A stretch of DNA of 64,000 bases from contig JACPMF010000009.1 in the NCBI GenBank assembly GCA_016186145.1, forward strand, positions 46,025 through 110,024, in the 5' to 3' direction. Origin of the DNA: Candidatus Sungiibacteriota bacterium. Lineage in GTDB: Bacteria; Patescibacteria; Paceibacteria; Sungbacterales; SURF-37. Numbering within the stretch: the first letter of the stretch is position 1; each line of letters starts with the position of its first letter. Under the pieces are notes generated by a model. That model had not been told where the DNA came from. It saw nothing but the letters and a program-made list of their open reading frames with translations, and ran no database searches. The translations under genes and the position numbers were made by a program. Shown here piece by piece: positions 16,577-23,517 of this stretch.

Positions 16577-17071
16577 TCACAAATCCGTATGCTCTATACG
16601 GTATCCGCCATCGTCCGAAAGCACGCGGACCGTATGAACACTAACGGCTGGGACCTCGCCGAATATAAACCGCTTTGCCATTAAATAGTCGCTTGGAATT
16701 ATCGCCGCCTTTTCTTTTTCTACGTCTTCGGGACCAAACCATTTTATCTCCCCCTCATTTTGTTTAGCCGGCTCTCCAGAAAGAAATTCAACACCGCACA
16801 CCCAAATCAAAAAGTGTCCCCCAATCTCGCCGTTTTGTGAATCGCGAAGCACTTCCGAAACAATTCCGCGAAGACCGGCAAATTTTACATCAACGCCAAT
16901 TTCTTCCTTTAATTCGCGCTCGATCGCGTCGGCAATATGTTCTCCGTATTCAACCTTGCCGCCGGGAATTGCCCAATAATTTTTATATGGCTCTTTATTG
17001 CGGCGAATCAAAAGACACTTGCCGTTTTTTAACAGAGACCCGACAACAACGTTCAGTGGATGCTGAAACAT
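16577..17071 (-). CDS. Nudix hydrolase
   Basis: 164 residues. Complete Nudix box G38-x5-E44-x7-R52-E53-L-K-E56-E57-I-G-V60, which binds the metal for pyrophosphate-bond cleavage of nucleoside diphosphate derivatives. Upstream GKCLLIRRNKEPYKNYWAIPGG is typical of the MutT/ADP-ribose group; the C-terminus is a family-variable tail (HTVRVLSDDGGYRIEHTDL). Starts 14 bp after the 87-residue gene, so the two are probably one operon. Substrate unknown. Confidence 0.9.
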   Translation of the reverse strand: MFQHPLNVVVGSLLKNGKCLLIRRNKEPYKNYWAIPGGKVEYGEHIADAIERELKEEIGVDVKFAGLRGIVSEVLRDSQNGEIGGHFLIWVCGVEFLSGEPAKQNEGEIKWFGPEDVEKEKAAIIPSDYLMAKRFIFGEVPAVSVHTVRVLSDDGGYRIEHTDL

Positions 17072-17085
17072 ATCAGTTTAAAAAT

Positions 17086-17349
17086 CTATTCTTCTTCGGA
17101 ATCAACGCCGCCTCCTCCGACAAGACCGTCTTTTACCTCTGACATCTTTTCAAGCGCGTCACCAAGCCGCATATCAAGGTTAAGAATTCCATCTTTGAGA
17201 TATTTTAAAATTAATTCTTCGGCGCGTTGGATATGCAGCGCCTCCTGCAGCGTGCCGACTTGATGGTCCATAAACATTTTATGGGCTTCTCTAGAAATAC
17301 TGTCTAAGAAATCAGAATCTCCAGGATTTTTAGGATTTGATTCATTCAT
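17086..17349 (-). CDS. hypothetical helical protein
   Basis: 87 residues, unrecognised. Acidic/polar N-terminus (MNESNPKNPGDSDF), a continuous amphipathic helical region (about 15-75, e.g. LQEALHIQRAEELILKYLK) and an acidic GGGGVDSEEE tail. Directly upstream of and probably co-transcribed with the Nudix gene. Could be a small coiled-coil adaptor; no function assigned. Confidence 0.6.
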   Translation of the reverse strand: MNESNPKNPGDSDFLDSISREAHKMFMDHQVGTLQEALHIQRAEELILKYLKDGILNLDMRLGDALEKMSEVKDGLVGGGGVDSEEE

Positions 17350-17401
17350 ATTTTTACTGAGAAAACTAAATTATAACAATATTTCAATCTTAAATGTTTA
17401 A

Positions 17402-17473
17402 TGGGCGCTGAGGGTATCGAACCCCCGGCCTACTCGGTGTAAACGAGTCGCTCTACCACTGAGCTAAGCGCCC
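17402..17473 (-). tRNA. tRNA-Val (TAC)
   Basis: Acceptor GGGCGCT/AGCGCCC, anticodon stem ACTCG/CGAGT, loop TTTACAC (TAC), T-loop TTCGATA. CCA not encoded. Confidence 0.93.
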
Positions 17474-17477
17474 GGAA

Positions 17478-17672
17478 TTATCTTTCAGAACGCCGAGGAA
17501 CAATAAAAATAGAAATTATATACGCAAAAATGCCGGGCACGACACCGGTCGCAATAACCAGCAAGAGCCAAAGTAAACGCAAAATCACCGGATCAACGGC
17601 GAAATATTCGCCAACACCACCGATGACGCCTGAAAGTACTTTATTGTCCTTACTTTTATATAGACGCCGCAT
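17478..17672 (-). CDS. pspC: PspC-domain membrane protein
   Basis: 64 residues, essentially one PspC domain: LYKSKDNKVLSGVIGGVGEY followed by FAVDPVILRLLWLLLVIATG and a second hydrophobic stretch, ending VPRRSER. PspC family proteins are small inner-membrane stress-response proteins. It is wedged 4 bp from tRNA-Val and 16 bp from tRNA-Leu, so it is likely processed from a common tRNA transcript. Confidence 0.9.
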   Translation of the reverse strand: MRRLYKSKDNKVLSGVIGGVGEYFAVDPVILRLLWLLLVIATGVVPGIFAYIISIFIVPRRSER

Positions 17673-17688
17673 AACAAAATAGGCGAGA

Positions 17689-17770
17689 TGGGCGAGGAGG
17701 GACTCGAACCCTCAAGCCTTGCGGCATACGGCCCTCAACCGTAAGCGTATTCCAATTCCGCCACTCGCCC
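17689..17770 (-). tRNA. tRNA-Leu (GAG)
   Basis: Class II tRNA: acceptor GGGCGAG/CTCGCCC, anticodon stem TACGG/CCGTA with loop TTGAGGG (GAG), long variable arm (GCCGCAAGGC). CCA not encoded. Confidence 0.93.
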
Positions 17771-17792
17771 GAATTTTTCGAATCGCCCCTTC

Positions 17793-18176
17793 TTACTCGA
17801 CACGCGCCGGCTCTTCACCACCGACGACCCGTTCCTGCTTCATTTTCTTTCTTGCCTCCTTTGCGGCCTTGTCCCGAATGTAATAAAGCTTTGCGCGACG
17901 GACTTTGGAGCGCTTTAGTACTTCAATTTTTTGTATCGCCGGGGAATGCAATGAAAAAATCCGCTCAACGCCGACACCCGCCGCAACCTTCCGAACCGTT
18001 ATAGTCGATGAAGGCCCTTTTCCATGCTTCCGCGCAATAACAAGCCCCTCAAACGGCTGAATCCTTTTCTTGTCGCCTTCTTTGACAAGCTGAAAAACCT
18101 TGATTACGTCGCCAGGCCGTACATCAGGCATATCGCTCCTCATGACGTTTTTTCGAAACGCGGTTAACGCATCCAT
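17793..18176 (-). CDS. rplS: 50S ribosomal protein L19
   Basis: 127 residues. VRPGDVIKVFQLVKEGDKKRIQPFEGLVI, followed by STITVRKVAAGVGVERIFSLHSP and KVRRAKLYYIRD, is the conserved L19 core; an acidic extension (VVGGEEPARVE) ends the protein. Located at the 30S-50S interface. Just downstream of rluD on the same strand, with a tRNA cluster following. Confidence 0.97.
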   Translation of the reverse strand: MDALTAFRKNVMRSDMPDVRPGDVIKVFQLVKEGDKKRIQPFEGLVIARKHGKGPSSTITVRKVAAGVGVERIFSLHSPAIQKIEVLKRSKVRRAKLYYIRDKAAKEARKKMKQERVVGGEEPARVE

Positions 18177-18194
18177 GATGTTTCTCTTACCATA

Positions 18195-18956
18195 TTACCT
18201 GTCTTTTCGCAATGACGCTAAAAAACTTTTAAGGTCTTCCGGTAGCGATGCCTCAAATACGAAACGGCGCCCTCCCGGATAACTGAAAGAGAGAGACCCT
18301 GCATGCAAAAACTGACGGCCCAATTCTCCCGACTTAACCTCTTTTTTCCCATAAAGCCGGTCGCCAACAACCGGATGGTGCAAAGCGGCAAAATGCACTC
18401 GAATCTGATGCATGCGCCCGGTCTTGGGCATTACCTCGACAAGTGTTGCGTTCGAAAAACGTTCAAGAACCTGAAACTCCGTTACCGCATCTTTCATTTC
18501 CCTGCCGTATTTCTCCCGCGTCGTCCGTTTGACACCATTTCCTTTCAATGCCCCAACGGGTAAGTTGATCACTCCTGATTTTTCTGTGATAACCCCGTGC
18601 ACTAATGCAATGTATTTTTTTTCGACCTGTCTGGTTTTAAAAAGTTGTTTCAGAATTTCAAAACTTTCCTGATTCCGGGCGATAACCATAACCCCCGAAG
18701 TTTCTTTGTCGAGACGGTGCACGATTCCGGGTCTGTATGGCTCACCCGCCTTCGCCCCCGCTTCGCCAAGGCTACGCCGGACGAGCAAGGCTTCGGCGGG
18801 TAAATCTCCGACATTTTTTATTTCCGGGAACCTTGCGACCAACCAAGCGGTGAGCGCCTCTTCCGTTTTTATCGAACCGCCGGCATGTACCGCCAATCCG
18901 GCAGGTTTATTGATGACAACAAAATTTTCGCCCTCGTAAATTATAACCGGCTCCAT
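18195..18956 (-). CDS. rluD: RluA/RluD-family pseudouridine synthase with in-frame palindromic insertion
   Basis: 253 residues. Catalytic motif GIVHRLDKETSGV with nucleophile D83; also INKPAGLAVH near the N-terminus and MHQIRVHFAALHHPVVGD later. No S4 domain precedes it, so it is a short RluA-type enzyme. Between LPAE and RPGIVHRLD, where relatives have only a couple of residues, there is a 20-residue insertion (about 54-73: VRRSLGEAGAKAG) encoded by the GC-rich palindromic element (18739-18805). The insertion keeps frame. Probably modifies 23S rRNA or tRNA uridines. Confidence 0.92.
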   Translation of the reverse strand: MEPVIIYEGENFVVINKPAGLAVHAGGSIKTEEALTAWLVARFPEIKNVGDLPAEALLVRRSLGEAGAKAGEPYRPGIVHRLDKETSGVMVIARNQESFEILKQLFKTRQVEKKYIALVHGVITEKSGVINLPVGALKGNGVKRTTREKYGREMKDAVTEFQVLERFSNATLVEVMPKTGRMHQIRVHFAALHHPVVGDRLYGKKEVKSGELGRQFLHAGSLSFSYPGGRRFVFEASLPEDLKSFLASLRKDR

Positions 18957-18962
18957 GGTTTG

Positions 18963-19106
18963 GACCTAGTGAGAATCCTCCTTCGCTAAAGCTTCGGAAG
19001 GACACAGTCGAACTCGCGTCTCCACAATGTTCCCATTTTGCCTGCGATCCCGCTAAAAGCGGGAGAGCAGCTACAAATCGCAATCCCGTAGGATTTTCGG
19101 GAACAG
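18963..19106. repeat. repeat segment downstream of tRNA-Ala
   Basis: On the minus strand, after the tRNA-Ala 3' end, an inverted repeat with arms TGTTCCC/GGGAACA encloses CCCGCTTTTAGCGGG; then comes a T-arm-like CGCGAGTTCGACTG and the palindrome CGAAGCTTTAGCGAAG. It resembles the other tRNA-3'-linked repeats in the window. No gene is seen in 18957-19109. Confidence 0.5.
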
Positions 19107-19109
19107 CAA

Positions 19110-19180
19110 TGGAGATACCGGGAATCGAACCCGGGCCTCGACAATGCGAATGTCGCGTAATGCCACTTTACTATATCCCC
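19110..19180 (-). tRNA. tRNA-Ala (CGC)
   Basis: Acceptor GGGGATA/TATCTCC includes the G3:U70 pair diagnostic of alanine tRNA; anticodon stem CGACA/TGTCG, loop TTCGCAT (CGC). CCA not encoded. Confidence 0.88.
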
Positions 19181-19406
19181 GAAAATCCAGCGGGACGAAT
19201 GCGGTGTATTTCCCGGGTTTACTACTGCGAGAGCTCGCTTCGCTCGCTTTCTCGTAAAACCCGCGAAAAGCTATTCAAACGCTTTTCGCCCACTATACTA
19301 TAGGCCCGGCGCACCCAACTTACCACATTCTGGGTTATAAAAACCGAGTTGACAACCCCTTCTTGGAATGCTACAAATATGCGCGTTCCGGCACTGCCGG
19401 AATTTT

Positions 19407-19880
19407 ATGATTATACAAGCATTTACTGGGTTTTTGGCGGCGACGATTATCACCGCCACCCCAACAAGCTCTTCGTACCTTTCCACCAGAAGCATACCAG
19501 ACAACCAGAACAGCACCCCATCAGAGATGATCGTAGTCAACGCGGGCTCAATTCTCGGGACAAAACCGCCGAATCCGGAAATAACTCCCTTGCGGGTCCG
19601 CCTTTATATCACTGCCTACTCCAGCTCTCCTGACGAAACCGACGACACCCCTTTTATAACCGCATCCGGAAAACGCGTGCGGCACGGAATTGTCGCATCG
19701 AATTATCTTCCGCTCGGCGCAAAAATAAAAATCCCAGACATCTTCGGAGAAACGGTGTTTGTCGTTGAGGATCGCATGCATCGCCGTTTCAACGACCGTA
19801 TTGACATCTGGATGCCGACAAAAAGAGACGCTTTGGTATTCGGAAAGAAACTTGCTGAAGTTGAAATTCTGCTGGACTAA
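19407..19880 (+). CDS. exported 3D-domain (YuiC/RlpA-like) protein
   Basis: 157 residues from the ATG at 19407. Hydrophobic N-terminus (MIIQAFTGFLAATIITATP) is a signal peptide or anchor. After a low-complexity linker, RLYITAYSSSPDETDD begins the 3D domain, with FITASGKRVRHGIVASNYLPLG and the three-Asp signature VVEDRMHRRFNDRIDIWM. Relatives are double-psi-beta-barrel proteins acting on peptidoglycan (lytic transglycosylase-like). An in-frame ATG at 19368 gives a Cys-rich extension unlike a signal peptide, so the later start is preferred. Ends in a strong terminator. Confidence 0.85.
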   Translation: MIIQAFTGFLAATIITATPTSSSYLSTRSIPDNQNSTPSEMIVVNAGSILGTKPPNPEITPLRVRLYITAYSSSPDETDDTPFITASGKRVRHGIVASNYLPLGAKIKIPDIFGETVFVVEDRMHRRFNDRIDIWMPTKRDALVFGKKLAEVEILLD

Positions 19881-19890
19881 TGTCTGCCGC

Positions 19891-19926
19891 AAAAACTCCG
19901 CCCTTTGGGGCGGAGTTTTGTTTTTC
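19891..19926. terminator. bidirectional intrinsic terminator
   Basis: ACTCCGCCC-TTTG-GGGCGGAGT with T-tract on + and A-tract on the other side; serves the 3D gene and the convergent gene ending at 19938. Confidence 0.92.
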
Positions 19927-19937
19927 CCGAAAATCAA

Positions 19938-20321
19938 TTAAACCTCTTCGGCAATGCTTTTTAAGCGCTCAATTTTTGCCTGATCCAATATAAGCTCGCG
20001 GGACATAAAATCAATATAATCCGCAAGAATTTCTTTGAAAAGCTGCCTGCTTTTTTCCTGAAGCGCCCCTTTAGAATAGCGCTTTTTAACGCTTTCCTCG
20101 ATTTCTTTCACCTTAGGATCTGCCGGATCAAAAAAAACGGAACCCATGTGATCAGCAACCCATCCTTTTTCTTCTTCCGAAAGGACGCCCTTTACCGCAT
20201 CAAACAAAGACCGCGCAAGTTTCTTTTTGAAACCCTCCAATGCTATCTGTTTTTCCTCTTCCGTAAAGCCAAGTTCATCAAAAATTTCAAAAAGAATCCT
20301 TTTAAATTTTCCTTTCTCCAT
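19938..20321 (-). CDS. hypothetical helical protein
   Basis: 127 residues from the ATG at 20321 (TTG three codons earlier is in frame). Entirely helical and charged: KGKFKRILFEIFDELGFTEE at the start and RELILDQAKIERLKSIAEEV at the end. No membrane segment and no Cys. Not recognised; the pattern resembles small hypothetical proteins of Patescibacteria. AGG lies about 12 nt upstream. Confidence 0.65.
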   Translation of the reverse strand: MEKGKFKRILFEIFDELGFTEEEKQIALEGFKKKLARSLFDAVKGVLSEEEKGWVADHMGSVFFDPADPKVKEIEESVKKRYSKGALQEKSRQLFKEILADYIDFMSRELILDQAKIERLKSIAEEV

Positions 20322-20342
20322 ATTTTTCAACCTGCTGAGCTA

Positions 20343-20580
20343 CGCGGGGGCAAGCCCCCGCGGTTTTTAAGGATGACTCTGCCCCGCTCAAATTTTGCTT
20401 CGTGAGCCAAAGCGAAGCGCTTCGCCAGAAATGCGGAATGCGCCTATTCGGCGCGCGCTTCGCTCTATTCTAAAGTTTTAATGTTGATTTAGTAAGGACG
20501 GCATTGCAAGGTGAAAGCAAAATTTGAGCGGGGTTAGCCCTCGTGCTCCGCCATTCACCGCGGCGGCAAGCCGCCGCAGT
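20343..20580. repeat. inverted-repeat element with CCCCGCTCAAATTTTGCTT arms
   Basis: Exact 19-bp inverted arms (CCCCGCTCAAATTTTGCTT at about 20382 and its complement at about 20517) enclose about 115 bp that includes GAAGCGCTTC and GGCGCGCGC. Outside the arms lie the palindromes GCGGGGGCAAGCCCCCGC and GCGGCGGCAAGCCGCCGC. A similar arm (CCCCGCACCAATTTTGCC) bounds the element at 22325-22552. No gene seen. Confidence 0.7.
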
Positions 20581-20596
20581 TTCTGGCGGACTCTGG

Positions 20597-20740
20597 CTAA
20601 AAGGCATCATCAAAAAGAAAAGCAAAAATGAGCAATGGAAAAGCAAACATCCCGATAAGCATGTTTGACTCCCACCGCTCGTGGGCAGAAAAGCCTTTCG
20701 ACCGTCGCTCGCTTGAAGGCGACCTTTCGCTCATATTCAT
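20597..20740 (-). CDS. possible small membrane protein
   Basis: 47 residues: MNMSERSPSSERRSKGF then a single hydrophobic C-terminal helix (MLIGMFAFPLLIFAFLF). No Shine-Dalgarno, but TTATAG lies 8 nt before the ATG, compatible with a leaderless mRNA like the divergent regulator. Weakly supported. Confidence 0.35.
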   Translation of the reverse strand: MNMSERSPSSERRSKGFSAHERWESNMLIGMFAFPLLIFAFLFDDAF

Positions 20741-20793
20741 TGAAACTATAACACGAAGAAATGGATAAGATAAGGGGATTTTAGTAGAAAATT

Positions 20794-20823
20794 TTGAGAA
20801 GCGCCCGCGAAGCATGGTATAAT
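20794..20823 (+). promoter_or_regulatory. promoter giving a leaderless trmB mRNA
   Basis: TTGAGA - 18 nt - TATAAT; the -10 ends 7 bp before the ATG at 20831, so the transcript should begin at or next to the start codon. Confidence 0.75.
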
Positions 20824-20830
20824 AACGCCA

Positions 20831-21589
20831 ATGGCACTCGAATTTGAACTCAAAAAACTTGGATTTTCCGACAAGGAAGCGAAAGTCTACCTTGCCCTCC
20901 TGGAACTCGGCGCCTCACCGGTACAGCCGGTTTCGGAGAAAGCCGGGGTAAATCGCGCAACAACCTATGTGGTACTGGAAACCCTCCGAAGCCGCGGGGC
21001 CGCCAGTACTGTCGAGAAAGAAGGCAAAACAATGTTTATCGCGGAAAGCCCGCGCACTCTTTTGCGGCTCTTCCGCGCGCAGGAGCAGGAATTAAAAGAG
21101 AAGCAAGAGGCATTCAAAAAAGTTCTCCCGGAACTTGAAGCGGTCTTCAACATCGCGACCGGAAGGCCAAAAGTAAAATTCTTTGAGGGGCCCGAGGGAG
21201 TCCGGGCAGTCCGAGAAGACATTCTGCAATCGGGAGCAAAAATCCTTTATGACATCTATTCCCTTGAATACGTCAACCAGATTATGTCTCTTTTTTCCGA
21301 AGAGGAAGTAAATGAATATGTAAAAAGACAACAGGAAGCCGGAATGACCATAAAATCCCTCTATACCAGCGAGACCGGCCCATCTACCGAATTCAAACTC
21401 ACCGGCGAGCGCAAATTCTTGCCAAAGGAAAAATTTCCTATTGCTGGCGACATTTTAATCTACGAAGATCGGGTCTCCCTTACCACGCTTCGCGGCAGAA
21501 TCATGAGTGTAATCATAGAGAGTAAAGAGATCGCCGACACCATGCGGCTTGTGTTTGATCTTGCTTGGCTTGGCGCTGACCATATTTAA
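20831..21589 (+). CDS. TrmB-family transcriptional regulator
   Basis: 252 residues. N-terminal winged helix (LGFSDKEAKVYLALLELGA ... VNRATTYVVLETLRSRG, residues 8-60) is the TrmB pattern; a coiled coil follows (LFRAQEQELKEKQEAFKKV, about 78-100), then a C-terminal sensor domain (about 105-252) of the kind that in archaeal TrmB binds sugars. CPR genomes carry many such regulators. Appears leaderless. The target is unknown; it is convergent with the candidate RNA at 21615-21897. Confidence 0.88.
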   Translation: MALEFELKKLGFSDKEAKVYLALLELGASPVQPVSEKAGVNRATTYVVLETLRSRGAASTVEKEGKTMFIAESPRTLLRLFRAQEQELKEKQEAFKKVLPELEAVFNIATGRPKVKFFEGPEGVRAVREDILQSGAKILYDIYSLEYVNQIMSLFSEEEVNEYVKRQQEAGMTIKSLYTSETGPSTEFKLTGERKFLPKEKFPIAGDILIYEDRVSLTTLRGRIMSVIIESKEIADTMRLVFDLAWLGADHI

Positions 21590-21614
21590 ACTACCAAAGC
21601 ACTACTAAATAAGT

Positions 21615-21897
21615 TCGGCCCGGAGCGCAGATTTTCGCGCCCCGGGCCATTTTGCGTTTCTACGAACATATCAGAACCGCAGACCGCTTCGATCAGAGAT
21701 TTTTCCAAAAGAACGAACCCAATCTCGAGCATCAAAATCAGCCCTTACTTGGATTCGCCCATCGGACACCTCCTTTCGCTCTTGATACGACATGCCTAGG
21801 GTTCGTAGGTGTAGGGCCGGTCCGCCAAGGTGCAGCGGACCAAGCCCCATCCCTTAGGCATCGCCCACGATCGCCACCCCCTCTCAAGCCAGAATTA
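21615..21897 (-). ncRNA. candidate structured RNA from a consensus promoter
   Basis: Minus-strand transcript expected from about 21896. Folds: GATGCCTAAGGG pairs with CCCTAGGCATGTC, enclosing GGTCCGC/GCGGACC and GGGGC/GGCCC. Downstream, AAAGGAGGTGTCCG precedes ATGGGCGAATCCAAGTAA, a perfect Shine-Dalgarno with a five-codon reading frame. No longer frame with a ribosome site was found. It does not carry recognisable RNase P, SRP or 6S signatures. The end is uncertain; it may use the regulator's terminator hairpin. Confidence 0.45.
21617..21660 (+). terminator. intrinsic terminator
   Basis: GGCCCGGAGCGC ... GCGCCCCGGGCC followed by ATTTTGCGTTT, 28 bp after the regulator stop. Confidence 0.8.
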
Positions 21898-21902
21898 TCT
21901 CC

Positions 21903-21931
21903 ATTATAGCTGATTGACAACTTCTTGTCAA
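21903..21931 (-). promoter_or_regulatory. perfect consensus sigma70 promoter
   Basis: Minus strand TTGACA - 17 nt - TATAAT. The spacer contains TTGTCAA, making an inverted repeat with the -35 (TTGACAAGAAGTTGTCAA), a possible operator. Confidence 0.8.
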
Positions 21932-22061
21932 TGTATCTTAACAAAACATCTTTGCTTTGCAGTCACTCGTATCACATACTGCGCTGACATTTCCTTTTGG
22001 CAAAAAATTGGCTTAAAATATCAGTTTTTTGAGCCATGTCCATAGAATTTGTTAAAAGGGC

Positions 22062-22090
22062 TTGACAAAGTTTTTAGATAGGTATATAAT
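22062..22090 (+). promoter_or_regulatory. perfect consensus sigma70 promoter
   Basis: TTGACA - 17 nt - TATAAT; start expected near 22097. No coding frame follows for over 500 bp with good support. Confidence 0.82.
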
Positions 22091-22096
22091 TACTTT

Positions 22097-22320
22097 ATAA
22101 CAGTACCTTGCCAGGAAATTATTCCTGCCAAGTGGCGTGCGGCTAAAGGATTACAAGCCGAGCCCTTGCGGACATTATGGAACCCGGGAATAAACAACAT
22201 TATGTATCCGCCACAGGCGGATCAGTCCCGATCCGTTCCAAGAGTGCCGATTTTAGTCCTTTACTCGCATCATTCTTGGCAGGAATAGCTTATCACCCGC
22301 TCTCTTGAGCCATGGGAACA
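22097..22320 (+). ncRNA. candidate rod-like structured RNA (6S-like shape)
   Basis: From a consensus promoter. ATTCCTGCCAAG (22121-22132) pairs exactly with CTTGGCAGGAAT (22275-22286). Inside, TGCGGCTAAAGGA pairs with TCCTTTACTCGCA, then GGAAC/GTTCC, GGGA/TCCC and a terminal ATCCGCC-ACA-GGCGGAT hairpin, giving a rod with internal bubbles. The 5' arm can alternatively form a local hairpin (22107-22132). The shape resembles 6S RNA, but I see no conserved 6S sequence, so identity is open. No clear T-run terminator. Confidence 0.5.
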
Positions 22321-22324
22321 CTAG

Positions 22325-22552
22325 CCCCGCACCAATTTTGCCTTATCAAACCGTAGGTTTTGTAAGTAAAAAGGAGGGGCAAAACACTTGAGCGAAGTGC
22401 GTGTGCCGGAACCCCGCAGTAGAGTAAGGCTCACTACGGGGCAAGTAGGCACGGATTCTGAAATAAGGGCGACCTGCCCCGTAGGGAACGCGAAGCGTTA
22501 TCCTTCGGGGAGCACTTCGCCACAGAGTGGTAATGCAAAATTGGTGCTGGGG
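22325..22552. repeat. inverted-repeat element with CCCCGCACCAATTTTGCC arms
   Basis: Arms at 22325-22342 and about 22535-22552, about 190 bp apart. The interior has strong hairpins (CCCCGCAGTAG...CTACGGGG and CCCCGTAGGGAACGC-GAA-GCGTTATCC). Arms resemble those of the element at 20343-20580. Confidence 0.65.
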
Positions 22553-22624
22553 TATTTTCAAAATAGGCCCGATTTTAATAAAGGGCAGGCCCTTCGAGGA
22601 CCAATGGCTCAAAAGAACGGGTGA
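22388..22624 (+). CDS. doubtful frame through the inverted-repeat element
   Basis: 78 codons from a TTG with AAGGAGGGG 10 nt upstream. The peptide (SEVRVPEPRSRVRLTTGQVG...) simply reads through the hairpins of the 22325-22552 element and has no domain-like pattern. Listed because of the ribosome site; more likely non-coding. Confidence 0.2.
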   Translation: MSEVRVPEPRSRVRLTTGQVGTDSEIRATCPVGNAKRYPSGSTSPQSGNAKLVLGYFQNRPDFNKGQALRGPMAQKNG

Positions 22625-22663
22625 TTAGTTCAACTTTTAAAGAAAGGGTAGAGGTAACCCCCG

Positions 22664-22825
22664 ATGAAGTTGCGGATAATTCGCGGCAAGGAGAAACGGA
22701 TTCCGATCCGTCTTCCGTTGCCGCCGGTTGGACGCCCGCATAGCACGCCGAAGGGCGCGCGTGGGTATAATCGTTCTGAAACGCGGCGCCTGGAACGCGC
22801 CGCAAAGGAGGGACGTGATGAGTGA
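22664..22825 (+). CDS. small basic protein, first gene of GC-rich pair
   Basis: 53 residues. AGAGG lies 9 nt before the ATG. Sequence begins MKLRIIRGKEKRIPIRLPLP, then PPVGRPHSTPKGARGYNR and a charged tail. The basic Pro-rich pattern with a G-x-P-H-S-T-P-K-G core looks like a recurrent small protein type of this lineage (recollection, not verified). Its TGA lies inside the start of the next gene (ATGAGTGA overlap), so the two are coupled. GC-rich codons. Function unknown; the composition suggests nucleic-acid binding. Confidence 0.6.
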   Translation: MKLRIIRGKEKRIPIRLPLPPVGRPHSTPKGARGYNRSETRRLERAAKEGRDE

Positions 22826-23111
22826 TCAGAAGGTGGTGATCGAGGTGTTCGCATGTGGCGCCTGTCATGCCGTGAAAGGCATGGCGAGCACGATGTTCAA
22901 CACCACGATCGACGGCCGGCGGCTGATCTTGTGCCGCCGCGACGCGGCGTCGGCGAGGACGAATGGCCTGAAGGTCTTTCCCCTCTCGGCCACGCTCGCG
23001 CGCGACGCGCGACAGGCCGCGGCTCGCGAGGCCTCAAAGGACTTCTGGGCCGACTTCGGTCGCCGAAAGACCGAAAAGGCCCTGCGGCGACCGGCGATCC
23101 GGATCACGTAG
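22818..23111 (+). CDS. hypothetical small protein with Cys motif
   Basis: 97 residues; AAAGGAGGGACGTG precedes the ATG. VFACGACHAVKGMAST has a C-x-x-C-H near the N-terminus followed by another Cys at ILCRR, suggesting a small zinc-binding knuckle (the C-x-x-C-H resembles a heme motif, but there is no signal peptide). The C-terminus is Arg/Ala-rich. Strongly GC-ending codons unlike neighbouring housekeeping genes. Coupled to the 53-residue gene. Confidence 0.55.
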   Translation: MSDQKVVIEVFACGACHAVKGMASTMFNTTIDGRRLILCRRDAASARTNGLKVFPLSATLARDARQAAAREASKDFWADFGRRKTEKALRRPAIRIT

Positions 23112-23515
23112 CGCCCGCTCTCGGTTAACGCGGATATCGCGGGCAGGAAACCCGCGGTGGGACGCGAAGCGTCTCCGAGAGCAAGAGTCCATCCCGCAAA
23201 CCAGCGGGATTCCCGAGGCGGCCCTGGGTGCGACGTCTCCCAGGCAAACCGAATGCTCTGCCGCCACAGAGCGTACCCGGGAAACCATTTGCCGCGAATT
23301 GGGGCGCGGCATTGGGAAATTGGAGCCGCTGGCGAGGCGGGTAAGCGCGAGGGCATTTCGCCCCGCGACCGAGACCAATGAAGGATTCTCATCTCCCCTT
23401 CACGCAAGAGGATGGCGTGGGCAACGCGTGCCGCCCGCCGCCCCAACCGGGGCCTGCGGAGCGAGTACGGCCAAAGGGGCGAGCCAGCGGAAAGCCGCGG
23501 CCGCCCCATCCTCCG
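23112..23515 (+). ncRNA. long highly structured GC-rich region
   Basis: Follows the 97-residue gene with no supported frame. Successive stems: GCTCTCGG/CCGAGAGC enclosing GCGGGCAGGAAACCCGC and GACGC-GAA-GCGTC; ATCCCGC-AAACC-AGCGGGAT; CCTGGG/CCCAGG; GCTCTG-CCGCCA-CAGAGC; and long-range GAGGATGG with CCATCCTC. Repeated GGAAACC / GCAAACC loops look tetraloop-like. This could be a 3' UTR or an independent RNA; I do not recognise the class. Confidence 0.4.
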
Positions 23516-23517
23516 TT

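Noticed and set aside
18980..19050. Second tRNA beside tRNA-Ala
   Set aside because: A T-arm-like CGCGAGTTCGACTG is present, but stems do not pair into a cloverleaf.
22097..22320. RNase P RNA or SRP RNA
   Set aside because: None of the conserved RNase P core words (e.g. GAGGAAAGTC, ACAGAA) or the SRP GGAAGCAGCC loop is present here or elsewhere in the window on either strand.
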